Assembly (NCBI GenBank): GCA_963555705.1
Contig: OY743170.1
Coordinates: 13,493,096-13,557,095 of the forward strand
Length of the DNA: 64,000 bases
Direction of reading: 5' to 3'
DNA from: Ligustrum vulgare
Lineage: Eukaryota > Streptophyta > Magnoliopsida > Lamiales > Oleaceae
Shown piece after piece: positions 44,220 to 56,917 of the stretch. A program made the translations under genes and the position numbers. How positions within the stretch are numbered: position 1 is the stretch's first letter; the number at the start of each line of letters is the position of its first letter. Under the pieces are notes generated by a model. The model made no database searches. It was not told where the DNA came from and worked only from the letters and a program-made list of their open reading frames with translations.

Positions 44220-46335
44220 ACATGCCTTAATTTTTTTTTACGGTTCGTATGTTTATCGTTTTATGAATTTCTTTAAATATTGTAATTTGAATTGATTTAA
44301 ACTTAAAATGTAAAAGAAAAATTACATTTAAATAGAATTTCTAATAAGTAGAAAAATAGATATATTTGTGACATACGCTTAGAATTTTATTAATAGAATG
44401 TTAGTTAAAAATTATTTTTATAAAAATGAGGATTTGAATAAAGTGGACTGAATATGGGCCAAAATTTTTTTCTAAGTCACCACAATTGTAATAGTTAGGA
44501 ACTTAAATAACTTACTACTTAAAAAAAATTACTTTAATGAACATTTGCATAACTCATTTGCAAAACTATTTAATTTTAATGATTATTGATGTAATTAATC
44601 TTTTCAAAATATAATTTTTAGATTATTACAAATAATTTATCACTATCAGAATAATACTATTAGAATTGATACTAACTAGTTTTTTATAATATTTTATATT
44701 TATATATATTAAACAAATATTTCTTTAAATATTTACTTTAACATTACAAATTAAATACATGTGGTCATATAGTTAAATGAATGTAGCAATTAAGCAACAT
44801 AAAATGTTAGTTTTGATTAAATTTTAATGAATGTATATCGCAAATACATTTAATTTTATATATTAAGAAATCATCTATGTATCTCGATTCTAAAAGTGGA
44901 GCGGTTATTTAACCCACAAGATATAGTACATTATCACTTACTCATATGGAATTCATTTTTCAAAAATAAATTTTTCTGAACAATCATTCTTAATCACACA
45001 TTCTTTAAAAAGTATTTTTTTACTATTTTTCATACTACTTTTTAACTATACATTCTAAAAAATCATTTTTTCACAAAAACAATTCTAAAAAAATCAAAAT
45101 CAAATAGTTAACAACCGAATAAAGTTGGAGATCACGAAATTATACAAAAAATCTTATACCCTATAATCTTTAAAAATTTATTAAAATTAAGAATGATTAA
45201 TAAAATATTAATCATTCTATTGATATTATTAACTAAAAAGAAATCAAAGCATAACTATTCAATATTAATAAAAAAAAATTACATTTAAACATACCTTAAA
45301 TTTTTTTTAACGGTTTGTATGTTTACCTTCTAGGAAATTTTTTTAAACATTGTAATTTAAATTGACTTAAAACTTAAAGTGAAAAAAAAAAATTACATTT
45401 AAATAGAATTTCTAATTAGTGAAAAAATAGATATATCTATTATATAAGCTCAAAATTTTATTAAAGTGAAAATGAAAGAAAAAATAGATCGATAAGCGCT
45501 ATTATTTTATTCTCTTTGATTTTCTATTTTTGAAAAAAAATATATTTATGTAATAATTAATAAAAAGTTGAAGAGAAAAAGACCATAAAAATAGAAAAAA
45601 AAAAAAAAAGAGTAATTTGGTTTATAAACGGGTTTATTTATAATTTTGAGTAAAAAAATAGTGGTTAAAAATTAGAGAAAGAAAATGTGTGTGGTTAAAA
45701 AGTAGTTTAAAAATTGTGTAGTTTATAAACTGGTTTATAAATCAATTTATTTTATTTACCAAGCGGATGCTAAACGAAATGCGGAGGTAATACAATTTTT
45801 CATAATTTTTTTTTACCCAAATTCATGTTGAAAAATTAGAGAGAAAAAAGGCGTTTTATTAAAGAGTAATTTAAAAAATTATTTAATTTATAAATTGGTT
45901 TATAAACCAATTTATTTTATTTACCAAACAGATGCTTAATGCGACGGTAATACAATATCCCATAATTTTTTTTTATCCAAATTCATGTTGAATGGTAAGA
46001 AAGTTCAATAATCCTTTTTATACGTATATATAATCAAGTAGACGAAAATATTATAAAAATGATACAGTCTTCAAAATCACCAATGAATTTAACCAATAAA
46101 ACTTCATTTACTAAAATAAGTAGTCAAAATAATAATTGAAAAATCTCGCAATTATCATGATACAATAACCGAGTAAAGTTGGATATCACGAAATTATGTA
46201 GAAAATCTTATACCCTATAACCTTTAAAAATTTATTAAAATTAAGAATGATTAAAAAAAATATTGATCATTCTATTGATATTATTAAATAAAAAGAAATC
46301 ATAGTATTAACTATTCAATATTAGTCTTCGTTTAA
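44220..46335. repeat. Nested AT-rich direct repeats
   Basis: Three pairs of direct repeats are visible: 44225-44405 with 45300-45480, 45105-45265 with 46165-46330, and 45700-45835 with 45870-46000. The last includes GTGGTTAAAAA-type copies. The pattern suggests serial insertion or duplication of related Helitron-like sequence. No ORF of note. Confidence 0.6.
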
Positions 46336-46626
46336 TAACTTTTTTACAAATTATTTATAAGTATCGCATTTTTTCAACCACATATATATTTTGAAAAATA
46401 TGATTTTTAATATTAAAGATAACAAATGATTTGACCATTAATAATTAAAACATAATTATTATATTGATGGCTACATATAGAATTTATATTATTAAGAACA
46501 ACAAATAAATAAAAAAATAATAATTTTAATACCGATAACTAAAAATATTAATTGAATACATTCAGTATTAGTGTTAATAATAAAATTAAAATTGATTAAA
46601 AAAATATCAACCATTATTTAGTATTC

Positions 46627-46627
<1 letters not shown>

Positions 46628-46662
<35 letters not shown>
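46628..46662. repeat. (TA)n microsatellite
   Basis: About 17 consecutive TA dinucleotides. Confidence 0.95.
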
Positions 46663-46665
<3 letters not shown>

Positions 46666-46794
46666 CAATAAATGTGTTCACACTAATTCAGATTTTGCAT
46701 TCACACTAAACTATTTTGTGTTCACATTGGTCAGACTTTCCTCCCTTTATATATTATATAGATAAAGATAAAGATATATATTAGAAGAAACTTG

Positions 46795-46975
46795 CTACTT
46801 GAACAATTCTTTTGAATAAATCTTGCTACTTAAATAACTTTTTTGAACAAACACTTGAATAACTTTCTCACATGGGTATGGGCCTACACATACATGTGTG
46901 TGTGGACCTCACACTCCATGTGAGAAGGTTGTTCAAATGTTTGTTAAAAATTATTATTCAGGTAGAATTTTTGAT
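46795..46975. repeat. Palindromic MITE, diverged copy 1
   Basis: Arms CTTGAATAACTTTCTCACAT and ATGTGAGAAGGTTGTTCAAA surround ACATACATGTGTGTGTGGAC. It is related to the copies at 47105 and 48610. Confidence 0.65.
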
Positions 46976-47104
46976 ATTAGAATTATTAATTTACTTACAA
47001 TTTTTTTTTTTAATTTATCCTTACATTGAATAATGATAGTTCAAATTTGTTGATGACAATTTTCACATTAAATAGGGATAAATTAAAAAAAATAATATAT
47101 TAAA

Positions 47105-47225
47105 TATGAGTTTTGCTACATAAACAACCTTTTTGAACAACTATTTGAACAACCCTCTCATACATGTGTGGGCCCCACACCCCACGTGAGAGGGTTGTTC
47201 AAAAATGTTGTTCATGTAAATTCTT
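47105..47225. repeat. Palindromic MITE, copy 2
   Basis: About 120 bp foldback: CTACATAAACAACCTTTTTG on the left, AAATGTTGTTCATGTA on the right, and a perfect central palindrome GTGTGGGCCCCACAC. It is the uninterrupted form of copy 3 and shows the empty site of the hAT insertion there. Confidence 0.8.
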
Positions 47226-47424
47226 TGATTAAATATTAATTATATCTCAACAAGTAAATTAGTCTATAATTTGGAATAAATAAAAATAAAAATAAACTTA
47301 TTTTTGTGGAATGGATGGATTTTATTGTTAATTATTTCAGACAGTATTAATGTCATGCAACAACATTAATTAATGAACATAAAAGGGCGCCGAGAACAAT
47401 GAACTACAATATTATTATTATTAA

Positions 47425-47452
47425 CTAGTAATTGCACCCGTGCGATGTACGG
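47425..47452 (-). mobile_element. Helitron 3' terminus, second clear copy
   Basis: On the minus strand it reads CCGTACATCGCACGGG, GTGCAATTA, CTAG, then T. The left flank TTATTATTATTAA recurs near 49567-49580 without a Helitron, followed by TACC, consistent with insertion between A and T. Confidence 0.72.
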
Positions 47453-47497
47453 AATAAATAATATTTATTGAATAAGTTGTAAAAAATACAATGTCCG

Positions 47498-47498
<1 letters not shown>

Positions 47499-47552
<54 letters not shown>
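47499..47552. repeat. (AAT)n microsatellite
   Basis: About 17 consecutive AAT/ATA units, just inside the Helitron end. Confidence 0.95.
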
Positions 47553-47555
<3 letters not shown>

Positions 47556-48477
47556 CAACTTGCATACACAAATTGTTAATAACAACTTGCATACACAAAT
47601 TGTGAATAATTTGTAATTTCATTTCTCCCTATAAAATTTCTTACTTGAATGCATATATTGTAAATTAAATATACAATCAAAATATCAAAAAATAAATAAA
47701 TAAATAAAGTTATGAATTGCATTTTTTTAACAGTTAATCGTTTATTCTCTAGTTTTCTTAGTTTATTTATTCATATAGAATTGATTATTAAAAAATAATT
47801 TTTTTTTTTTAATGTTCATTCACAACCTAATATTATTTTAAAACTAATTTTCCGCAATTGCACATATTCCTTTTTAACCACACATTCTAAATTAAAAAAA
47901 TTAATTTTCAACAACTCAATTGATTGATTTGACAATTTTTTTTTTTTATACTACCTTATTTCACTTTCAATCACACATTTAAAACTATTTCTATAGTCTA
48001 TATCAAACTTACTCCTATTCAATGGTTTCAAATACAACGTGACATTTTATTTTTCACCAAGTATAATATAAAAAATGATCATGTTATACACAGACAGAGA
48101 CACACAAAAAAACTATTTTTTGTGCATGTTAAATAGCTCTATTGATCATATTTTATGTTTAAATAGAATAAGTTTGATAAAACTTTATATTTTTATTTTC
48201 TATAGACTTCAATGAATTAATTGTTAAAATCTGTAGTATATATTTTACAAATTGATGTTATTTTAAATTTATAAAAATTAAAAAATAGATAAATGAACAA
48301 AATGAGTAAATTTATAAATTAATTTCAAAATTACCAAAGAATTTATCAAACCCTAAAGTTGTAGAAATTAAAATGATTCAATCTATTATTTCTTTTAATT
48401 TGATAAGAAAAAAGATTTAAAATTAATCATTTATGTCAAATTGAAGTTATGTAAGAAATGATAGATATCATTTTATG

Positions 48478-49580
48478 ATATTAGAATTATTAATTTACTT
48501 ACAATTTTTTTTTTTTTTTTTAATTTATCCTTATATTGAATAATGATTGTTCAAATTTGTTGATGACAATTTTCACATTAAATAGGGAGAAATTAAAAAA
48601 ATTAATATATTAAATATGAGTTTTACTACATAAACAACCTTTTTGAACAATTATTTGAACAACCATCTCACACATGTGTGGGCCCCACACCACACGTGTA
48701 GTGATGGCAAATGGTTCGGGCATGGGTCGGATTTGTCAAATCCGTACCCTACCCACGAAATATTTACAACCTCCATACCCTACCCATATACTCATTTAAA
48801 AATTGCGGGTCGGGTGCGGGTCGGAGGCGAGTTTGCTTCTATACCCATTTAAAACTCATTACTAATTATTTATTTTTTTATTATTTTTTTAGGCTATAAA
48901 TAGGTTATTGATGCTCCGGATTAACTTGAATCAGTTAAATATTGGGATTCACTTGAATTTGAGTTGAAAAAAGTTTGTTATATGTTGAAATTATACAAGC
49001 GAATTTGAATAATTTTCTTAGACGTTAACAAAGTCAATAGTTTAAATATATTAAGGTTTAGACGATAACAATGTTAATAGATATTTGAGTTCTATTTTTT
49101 TTTAATTTTTTTTAAACAATCACTTTTGTTTTAAATTCTATAATTTTTAAAGGAAATTAATGGGTATACGGGTCAGGTATGTGTATTGTAGTAAAACCCA
49201 CACCCTACCCATACCCATGTCGAATTTTAAAATTTACCTTCATACCCTATCCACGAACCCATTTAGTCGGGTAATCTCCATCCATTTATGTCGGGTCTCC
49301 ATCGAGTATCGGGTTCGTGGGTATTATTGTCATCCCTACCCACGTGAGAGGGTTGTTCAAAAATGTTGTTCATGTAAATTTTTGATTAAATATTAATTAT
49401 ATCTCAACAAGTAAATTAGTCTATAATTTGGAATAAACAAAAATAAAAATAAACCTATTTTTGTGGAATGGATGGATTTTATTGTTAATTATTTCAGACA
49501 GTATTAATGTCATGCAACAACATTAATTAATGACATAAAAGAGCGCCGAGAACAATGAACTACAAAATTATTATTATTAA
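48478..49580. repeat. Second copy of the 46.98-47.42 kb segment, split by a hAT MITE
   Basis: Sequence 48478-48690 and 49339-49580 matches 46976-47420 nearly base for base, including the palindromic MITE. The only large difference is the 640-bp element at 48699-49338. The two copies are in direct orientation about 1.5 kb apart. Confidence 0.88.
48699..49338 (+). mobile_element. hAT-like MITE of family A
   Basis: 640 bp beginning TAGTGATGGCAA and ending TTGTCATCCCTA. It is flanked by CACACGTG (48691-48698) and CCCACGTG (49339-49346), an 8-bp target duplication with one mismatch. The empty site survives near 47185. The subterminal regions carry GGGTCGGGT and ACCCTACCCA words. Its central part matches element A at 38498-39951 in reverse orientation. 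Confidence 0.9.
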
Positions 49581-49589
49581 TACCTAGCT

Positions 49590-52040
49590 ATCTCCATTTT
49601 ATTTTATTTTTAATTTTAAATATATCAGAGTAGTTAGGTTAATACATTATAAATTAATCAGAACTATAGAATCTGAATTTATTCTTTAATAAGATTCGAT
49701 TACATGTAAAATCGTTAGTTTCATTGAACACAACTAAGTATTCAGATGTTGTTATCAATAGTTAAGATTGTTGGATTTGTAACCAAGCAATGCATTGTAA
49801 GCATAATTGAGATTTTAATGTTTGAAATCAAGGTCAACACTTTATGAGTTCAACAATAATTCATTATTTTAATGAGAAAAGAAAACTTCGAAATAAAGTT
49901 TACTCAATTTGGTTTTATTAAAGTATCATCATATTTAGCCTATGTTTGGCACATTTTAATTTTTTGATAATAATCTAAGTTAATATATAAGACGCTGAAA
50001 ATTAATCGTAATTTGGAGTAGCCTCAATTTCTACCTCACAAAAGAGAACAAACTGAAATTATTTCTTCCGATTTATTTGGGTATGTCGGGGGATATTAAC
50101 CTCGATTTACAGTACCCACATAAATTTGATCAATTTTTATCTAAATTTACCAAAATCTGATTTTTGTTAAAACGAGGATTTAAAACGTTTCTACTTGTGC
50201 AAAAATTAAAAAATAAAAAAAATAAAAATAAAATTGTATAGTGCAACCAAATAAGTCACCCTATTAATAGCATATATAATTGAAAATTACATGGTGTCAT
50301 AAATCATGCTTTGTCGATGTAGTATAAGTTTGTGATAGTAAATGGACAAAATATATATAATATAAAAATAAAGAAAGATAAGCCAAGCTTGAATATCCCA
50401 ATTCTTCCCACTATTGACCGAACAACTCAACAATGCACATGACAATGGATTGAAATGCTCGACCCAACTCTAAAAGAATTTGAATAGATACACGTCTAGT
50501 GTCGAAGTTAGTCATAAAATCCAACTTGAACGGTGGTTGAGACCAACTCATCACCAAGCTATAAAAGCTAGCATATAACTTGTGTTGTTACCGTCAAGGA
50601 TTATCTCGAGTCTCGACAGCTCATCAATTTAAATAGTGTTTGGCGACAAAATTTAGTAAAGTATGATTAATCAAAAAACAAAGGACTTGACACATTAGCA
50701 AATATTTTCCATATTCGCAAAAACTTTCAACATTTCCGTACTAAATAGTTGGTGCGACGTGTCTGTTCACCTTCCAAACAGATAACGTGGAAAAACTTTT
50801 TCTATTCTTTTACCCGACAGCTAATTATAAGAGAATCTACCATTCTTATTTTGAAAAGCCCACAATCGCTGAATTAAGTAGATCTTTTAATTGAAATAAA
50901 TTTACATGATTAACAAAAAATTATTGTCGATCTACCAATTTCTCTAGTCAAGGGTACTTTGCCAAATATTTCTCCAATGAATGTATTGGAGTGGTCTCAC
51001 CATCCACCAAGTTGTCGCCCTCACGAGTGGTATACGTTTTTCAAATCTAAATATCTTTTGCCTCTTTGTTTAAATTAAAAAAAAAAGGTTCACATGTCAC
51101 ACGCTATACACAAATTGTAGTAGCTGTCTAACTGCAAATCAAATATAATCATCAAAACATCAATTTCCCAAGTCTATGAAAGTCACACCGTCCACTTTAT
51201 TGAACTATATAGAAATTCGATTATAATATTATAGTTCTATAACTATGTAGAAGAAGCCACGTCTCCTTTTTCTGCTTGTGGGCCACTCGCAATATTTGAT
51301 TTTAATTGACATGCCCTCTATTTCATTATTTTAATCCTGCACATTACTCATTAAATTCACTTTTATTGTGAAAATTGAGAGGTGATAACTTTCTAATTTT
51401 CCCCTTAGCTGGCCCAGGTTTTTTTTTTTTTTTTTTGACCAAGAAAGTATGCCCTTTTTTCTACATTTACTGCCAGCTTACTCTTTTAAACTTCAATCAA
51501 TGGAAATAATATTATAGTTTTATGATCTTTGGTGAGTTACAAGGTAATTAACAAAAATAATATAATGATTTTGTTTATAGGGAATGTTTGGTACACTATT
51601 GAACATGAGATAGAATTATGGCTAGTAATGGGATCGATGAACAACGCCAACTCAACTCTGGGACACACAAACTGAAGTCAACTCATCAACTCTAGGACAC
51701 ACAAACCGAGTTACGTCCACAAGGAGACTCGGTTCGACCCCTTGTCTTATGAACAACATTGCTCGAACCGAGTCTTATGTAGGGCATTCTAACATCTAAT
51801 AATCAATTCTCTTGGCAGTTGGCACAATTTTAGCTTACAAAAGTCCCAAGTAACTTGAAAAATTAGTTCAGTTCTTGTAATTTTGCTGTTCATGCTTCCA
51901 TCTTTCTTTAATTCGTGCAATTAAATGCAATTCTCATGCAGAAATTATTCAAATGGTAACAACTTGAATATGATTTATTATGAATCAATTTAGAGCACAA
52001 ATTTCATTAGTCCCGATCTAGCACCCACAGTGGGCGCCAT
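49590..52040. other. Long intergenic AT-rich region
   Basis: About 2.4 kb without a credible ORF or a recognised repeat boundary. Two GGACACACAAACYGA words near 51660-51710 are duplicated. A T run lies near 51419-51436. Confidence 0.5.
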
Positions 52041-52059
52041 AAAATGTGTCAACTGTGAT

Positions 52060-52110
52060 TATGATGTTGCCACGTGTCTCTATATATATTTTGAGATACG
52101 TGGCAGCATC
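52060..52110. repeat. Hairpin with ACGTG arms, 1
   Basis: GATGTTGCCACGTGTCTC on the left pairs with GAGATACGTGGCAGCATC on the right around a TATA loop. The arms contain an ABRE/G-box-like CCACGTGTC. Confidence 0.7.
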
Positions 52111-52237
52111 AAACTAACAGTGAGTGCCATAAAATGTGTTCACCATGAGCACTGGATCAATTTCTCAAATTTCATTATGCCATATTCCAGTAATAGAAAT
52201 TATATGGTTCACACAATGCATGATATGGTGCCCACTT

Positions 52238-52290
52238 TCAATGTGGTGATACCACGTGTCCTAGTGCACAACACGTGACATCACCACATT
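52238..52290. repeat. Hairpin with ACGTG arms, 2
   Basis: CAATGTGGTGATACCACGTG pairs with CACGTGACATCACCACATTG around CCTAGTGCACAA. It has the same architecture as the hairpin 180 bp upstream. Confidence 0.75.
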
Positions 52291-52944
52291 GATGATTAAC
52301 ACAATAAAATGTGCCCACCGTCAGGGGCAGATCCAATGTGTTGTGAGCACTAGCAACCGCTCGTATTGTATCCGCTCTTCATTCTTTAATGAAGAGGTCA
52401 TGAATTCAATTCTCTATAACAACAATCCTTTATATATTTTTATAGTTCAATATTTTTTCCACCATTTTGAAGTACAATTACAAACAAATGCAATAGAAAA
52501 TAATTGGACCTCTGCTCCTCTTTGAGATTAAAGAAAACTTAACAACTATGACATTGGATAAATTTGAAATACAAAATTAATAAATTAGTAATAATAACAT
52601 GATTTATAACATCAAATTTTATATGATGCAATAATATACAATTCTTTCTACGCGAATTTATCCCAATGAATTAATAATAAAAAAATCCCCAATAACGAAT
52701 TTTGAAGATGAAAAATATGGTAATATTTACGAATTTATTTTAATAAGGTGTTAATACTTACTAATTTCAAGCCCTTATCATTTATAGATTAAAAAACATT
52801 TGTTGAGCGAATCCAAGAAAAAATGAATAATTATTAACTTTTTTGCTGACCTCGAAACCTAGTTTTATTTTTATTATAGCCATTAATGTTTAATGACCAC
52901 TCGTCCTCACTCAAGATCCTAGATTTTCCTTCCTCCACTTATAA

Positions 52945-54345
52945 GTGTATTTTATACACTTTTTATGTGCCAAAAGTAGGATTTTATATATTTATTTAAG
53001 AATATTTTCTATTCATTTGTTCTATATTTGTTTATATTTCAGAAAACTACCCTAAATTGAGAAATAAATGCAAATGAAGCAAATATCGAGGAATTGGATG
53101 ATTATTTGAGCTAATTTGTTAACATGAAGAAGTACAAGAAGTTAATTGAAAAGAACAAGGAAGAAAAAAGAAGAAATCATAAGTTCAGAGGTTAAATCGC
53201 TCAAATTAGAAGATGAAGGATCAGACATGCAAATAAAAGGCAAGGACCAACTTGTAGTACTTCAAAAGTGAAAATTGCATACTGGACGAAGAACCACACC
53301 GCCAGAAGTTTCAAGCATCGTGGCTATGCCGCGCAAGAATCAGCAAATTAACAGAACCTTATTTGGTATAACTACGCGGCCACAAGGTTTACTATTGTGC
53401 GGTCGTGCAGCTTTTCGACCTAGCGGCCTGTTCGGCCTATGCGCCGATTTTCGTGTTTTATTCTCCATTTTGACCTAAACCTATAAATACCAATTGTTAT
53501 GCACGGATTAGGGGTTCTCATTATCATTCTCAATTGTGCTTTCATGCGAGTTTACTACTCAATCGAAGAGTGATCCACGCGAGCCCAAAGAGAATGTTGA
53601 AGATACAAAACCAAGAAGATGAACGGGGTTATCTCTTTTCATATTTCTTGTAATTTATTTTCAATCATATACCTAGGCTAGACGTTAAGTGTTTGGAATT
53701 GTGATGAACCTTATTATTTTGATTTTATACTTTGACTATTGTTTAAATTATACAATTTGTGGGTTTGAGTAATAAAAGTATGCTTATTTTATCTAATGCA
53801 AAATTTTGGCCAATTTTTGTATAATTGAGTGGCGTTTTCCGAAAATCGAGAGAGTGCAAGAACGTTAGACATGTTTAATTATCACTAGGTCCTATAGGGG
53901 ATACATATATACTACCTATACCTAGTGTTATCCATCAAAAGTGTTCACAAAACTGAAATGCTTTTCTAATGTTCAATTCGTCATAAAAATATAGTCGGGT
54001 TACATTTTAGAAAAAAATTTAATACATCCTCGAGAGGACTTAAATAATATTTAGAATACGAATTTTCAAATTTCCATAAATTGTGGTTAAACATTTAATT
54101 CAAAGTATAGATGATGGATTCTCAATATTCAACACGTTTGTTTTTATTGATTTTAATTTTAATTTCTCATTGCTTTCTTTGTTTTATTCATAGTTTAAAT
54201 TCATTTAACAAATCACCATTGAAATTCTTGTTTCGATTAAGAAATTCAACCTAAAATACAATTTGCTCAATTCCTTGAGTACGATATTCAAATTTTTGGT
54301 TCACTTTATTATTTGTGCAATTCGTAATCTTGCGGGAACAGACAA
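52945..54345 (+). mobile_element. Probable LTR relic with primer-site-like end
   Basis: Starts near TGTATTTTATACACTTTTTA, contains a leader-like CCTATAAATACC at 53480, and ends GGGAACAGACA followed by ACATCTGGCTCC, similar to the end of plant Ty3 LTRs just before their primer site. It is not followed by retrotransposon coding sequence and no second LTR or target duplication was found. It may be a solo or truncated LTR. Confidence 0.4.
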
Positions 54346-55217
54346 CATCTGGCTCCATTTCATTTTTGATTGCTGCAAACTAGCGGTTAGAACAAATTCA
54401 TGATGGCTTCCACTATAACATAAAGTCCACAAACTTGGCCCCTTTCCCTATTTCCTTCTATATTGTGTATTTCTAATAGTGGATCGACCTGTCTTATTCT
54501 TGGCCTAACTTTGAAAGAAAAAAGTGAACTGAATATTATTTCACTTTTCGTTATGTTTTGATATTTATAACACGTTAAGCATATTGGAGAAAATACACAT
54601 TTCCAAATTATTACATGCATAGTTCATCATTAGTCCTAACTGGATGGTTCCTAGTAGGGGTGTCAAACGGACTGGACAGTTCGTGAGTTCGGCTCGGCTC
54701 GATTCGTTAAAAGTTCGGCTCGGCCCGTTAAAAAAAGGACTTGGACCGGACTAAAAACTTGAGTGTTGAACGGTTCGGGTTCGGCTCGTGAAGTTCGTGG
54801 ACCTGTTCGCGGATTAGTCCAACGGACAATCAAAACGGACCGGCCACGGGCCGGCCCGTGATCGGCCCGTTAGAGCCCGTGCTCACGGGCCGGAAAGGGC
54901 CGGCTCGCGGGCCGGTCCGTGAGCCACTCAAACGGTCTTGTGACCGTTTGAGCCCAAACGGTCACAAGACCGTTTGGTCTTGTGACCGTTTTTTACATTT
55001 TTTTTTTAATTTTTTTTTTCCTTCTATAAATACTCGTTTTTATTTCATTTTTTTTCACAATCTCAATTCAACTCTCTCAACTTTCAAGTCTCATTCTCTC
55101 AAGTCTCAAATTCTAGTAACTAGTGCTATAATATTTCACATACAAATATACAATATTGTCTCAAATTCCATTCCATATTTCATTTTCATCTCCAATTTTT
55201 CAATTTTATTATTTCTA

Positions 55218-56297
55218 ATGGCACACTCACAATCTCATTGTTATTCTTTTAGCCAATTTGTTGATGAATTTGCACCTCTCAATGATATTCCAATTCCCGA
55301 CAATTTGGTGAATTTTGAAAATGAGATCGAAGATATAGATACAAGAATTCCTATTGATTTGAATGACATAATTGATGAAGATGTCATTGCTACATATGGA
55401 TCTGGCTCCGCTAGCACGACGGCAGTCTCCAGTAGAAATCCAAAGAGGACGAAAAAATTTGAGTGCTGGTCGAATTTTTTCGATGTAATTGAGACATCGA
55501 AAAAAGATGCTGAAAACAAACCGATATCTAAAGCAAAATGTAGAAGTTGGAATGGACTTTTCTATTGGAAGAAGGGTGGGGGCACATCACACCTCAATAG
55601 ACACTGCAAAGGATGTCGAAAACCTGGCACGGTTGAAGCAGACCAATCAACTCTACAATTTGGTCAATCAAGTTCGAGCCTAACCAATTGGGTCTTCAAC
55701 CAAGATCTAGCACATCGAGAAGGGATGGTCATGTTCATATCGAGTGGTGAGTTCCCACTTTCAATTGAAGAAAGTTCACAATTTACGGAATTCATTCAGA
55801 AGTATCTCCAACCCAGATACAAACCCGTTTCTAGAAATACTTTACGAGCTGATTGCATAGCTAAATATTTACAAAGAAAACAAAGTTTTATAGATGCTTT
55901 AAATAAATGGAATGGTAATTTGTCATTTACTTCGGACCTGTGGACTGGCAATAATCATAGAGATTACGTAACTGTTACTTGTCATTACATTGATGATTCT
56001 TGGGTAATACACAAAAGAATTATGACATTTAAAGTTATTGATTACCCACATAACGCAACAAATATTTTCAATATACTACTTGCAATTCTCAGAGAATTTA
56101 ACTGTGATAGTAGAGTTCGTAGTTTTACACTAGATAATGCTTCTGTTAATAAAGCGGTGATTGATAGATTAGCAGCCGTCATAAATCCTGAGTTTGATGG
56201 AGTCTTGTTTCATGTTCGTTGTGTTTGTCACATTTTTAATTTAATAGTTCAAGATGGTCTTAAGTTTATAGAAAATCAATTGATGCACTGTGTGTAG
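55218..56297 (+). pseudogene. hAT transposase N-terminal part
   Basis: The ATG at 55218 (MAHSQSHCYSFSQFVDEFA) is the likely start; the frame is open from 54858 through subterminal repeats. A BED-type zinc finger lies near codons 95-130 (KAKCRSWNG to TSHLNRHCKGC). Its second Cys appears replaced by Trp, so the finger is probably defective. Then come the hAT core motifs FTSDLWTGNNHRDYVTVTCH and FTLDNASVNK, with HVRCVCHIFNLIVQDGL, including the first catalytic Asp positions. The frame ends at TAG 56295-56297, after a junction with the next frame that lacks some family sequence. Confidence 0.88.
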
Positions 56298-56305
56298 AAA
56301 ATGGT

Positions 56306-56881
56306 ATGAACCCACGATCATTTATTACTAATGTAGGACATAGATGGAACTCAACTTATTTAATGATTGAACATTGTGAAGGTTACGAGAATTTAATATG
56401 TGAATATTACAATGGTCGGCACTCAAATGGCTCAACTTTTGATTTGGGGACTAATGATTGGGAACTTGCAATTCATGTTAAAATTTTTTTGAAACCATTT
56501 TACGATGCTACAAATGAATTGTCCGGTGTTTATTATCCTACTAGTCCTTTAGTCTTGAAGCATTTTTATTGTATTGCTAATAACTTTAACAAGTACAAGA
56601 CATTTCCTATTTTTTCTGATATCGTTAAAGCAATGGAGACTAAGTTTAGAAAGTATTGGGAAGATTTACCAGCTTTGTTTCCATTAGCAACGGTTATGGA
56701 CCCTAGAACAAATTTAGAGGGAACTAAACACACCATAAAGGCAATATCAGATAAATTAACTTTTAAAACCCCTTTAACATGCACAGCTTTAGAAAAATGT
56801 TTATGTGAAATGTACGAGATCAATGCCCAAAGGTCGGGTAAAAATGTTAGAAGAACTTCTCCCACCCCTAATGTGATATAA
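56306..56881 (+). pseudogene. hAT transposase middle part
   Basis: 191 codons in another frame; homology begins slightly upstream, near 56277. TNVGHRWNSTYLMIEHCEGY matches the RWNSTY motif of hAT transposases. Then follows the DUF4413-like helical region (FLKPFYDATNELSGVYYPTS) and LFPLATVMDPR. A TAA at 56879-56881 ends it; the same frame continues into the C-terminal piece. Confidence 0.88.
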
Positions 56882-56917
56882 AATCAAGACAGTGATTTAC
56901 TTTCCTACCTTATAACT

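Noticed and set aside
47425..47622. Minus-strand ORF with a poly-isoleucine run
   Set aside because: It is the translation of an AAT microsatellite.
51715..51750. GGTTCGACCCC, a tRNA B-box-like sequence
   Set aside because: No A box at tRNA spacing and no cloverleaf could be drawn; treated as chance or an old SINE trace.
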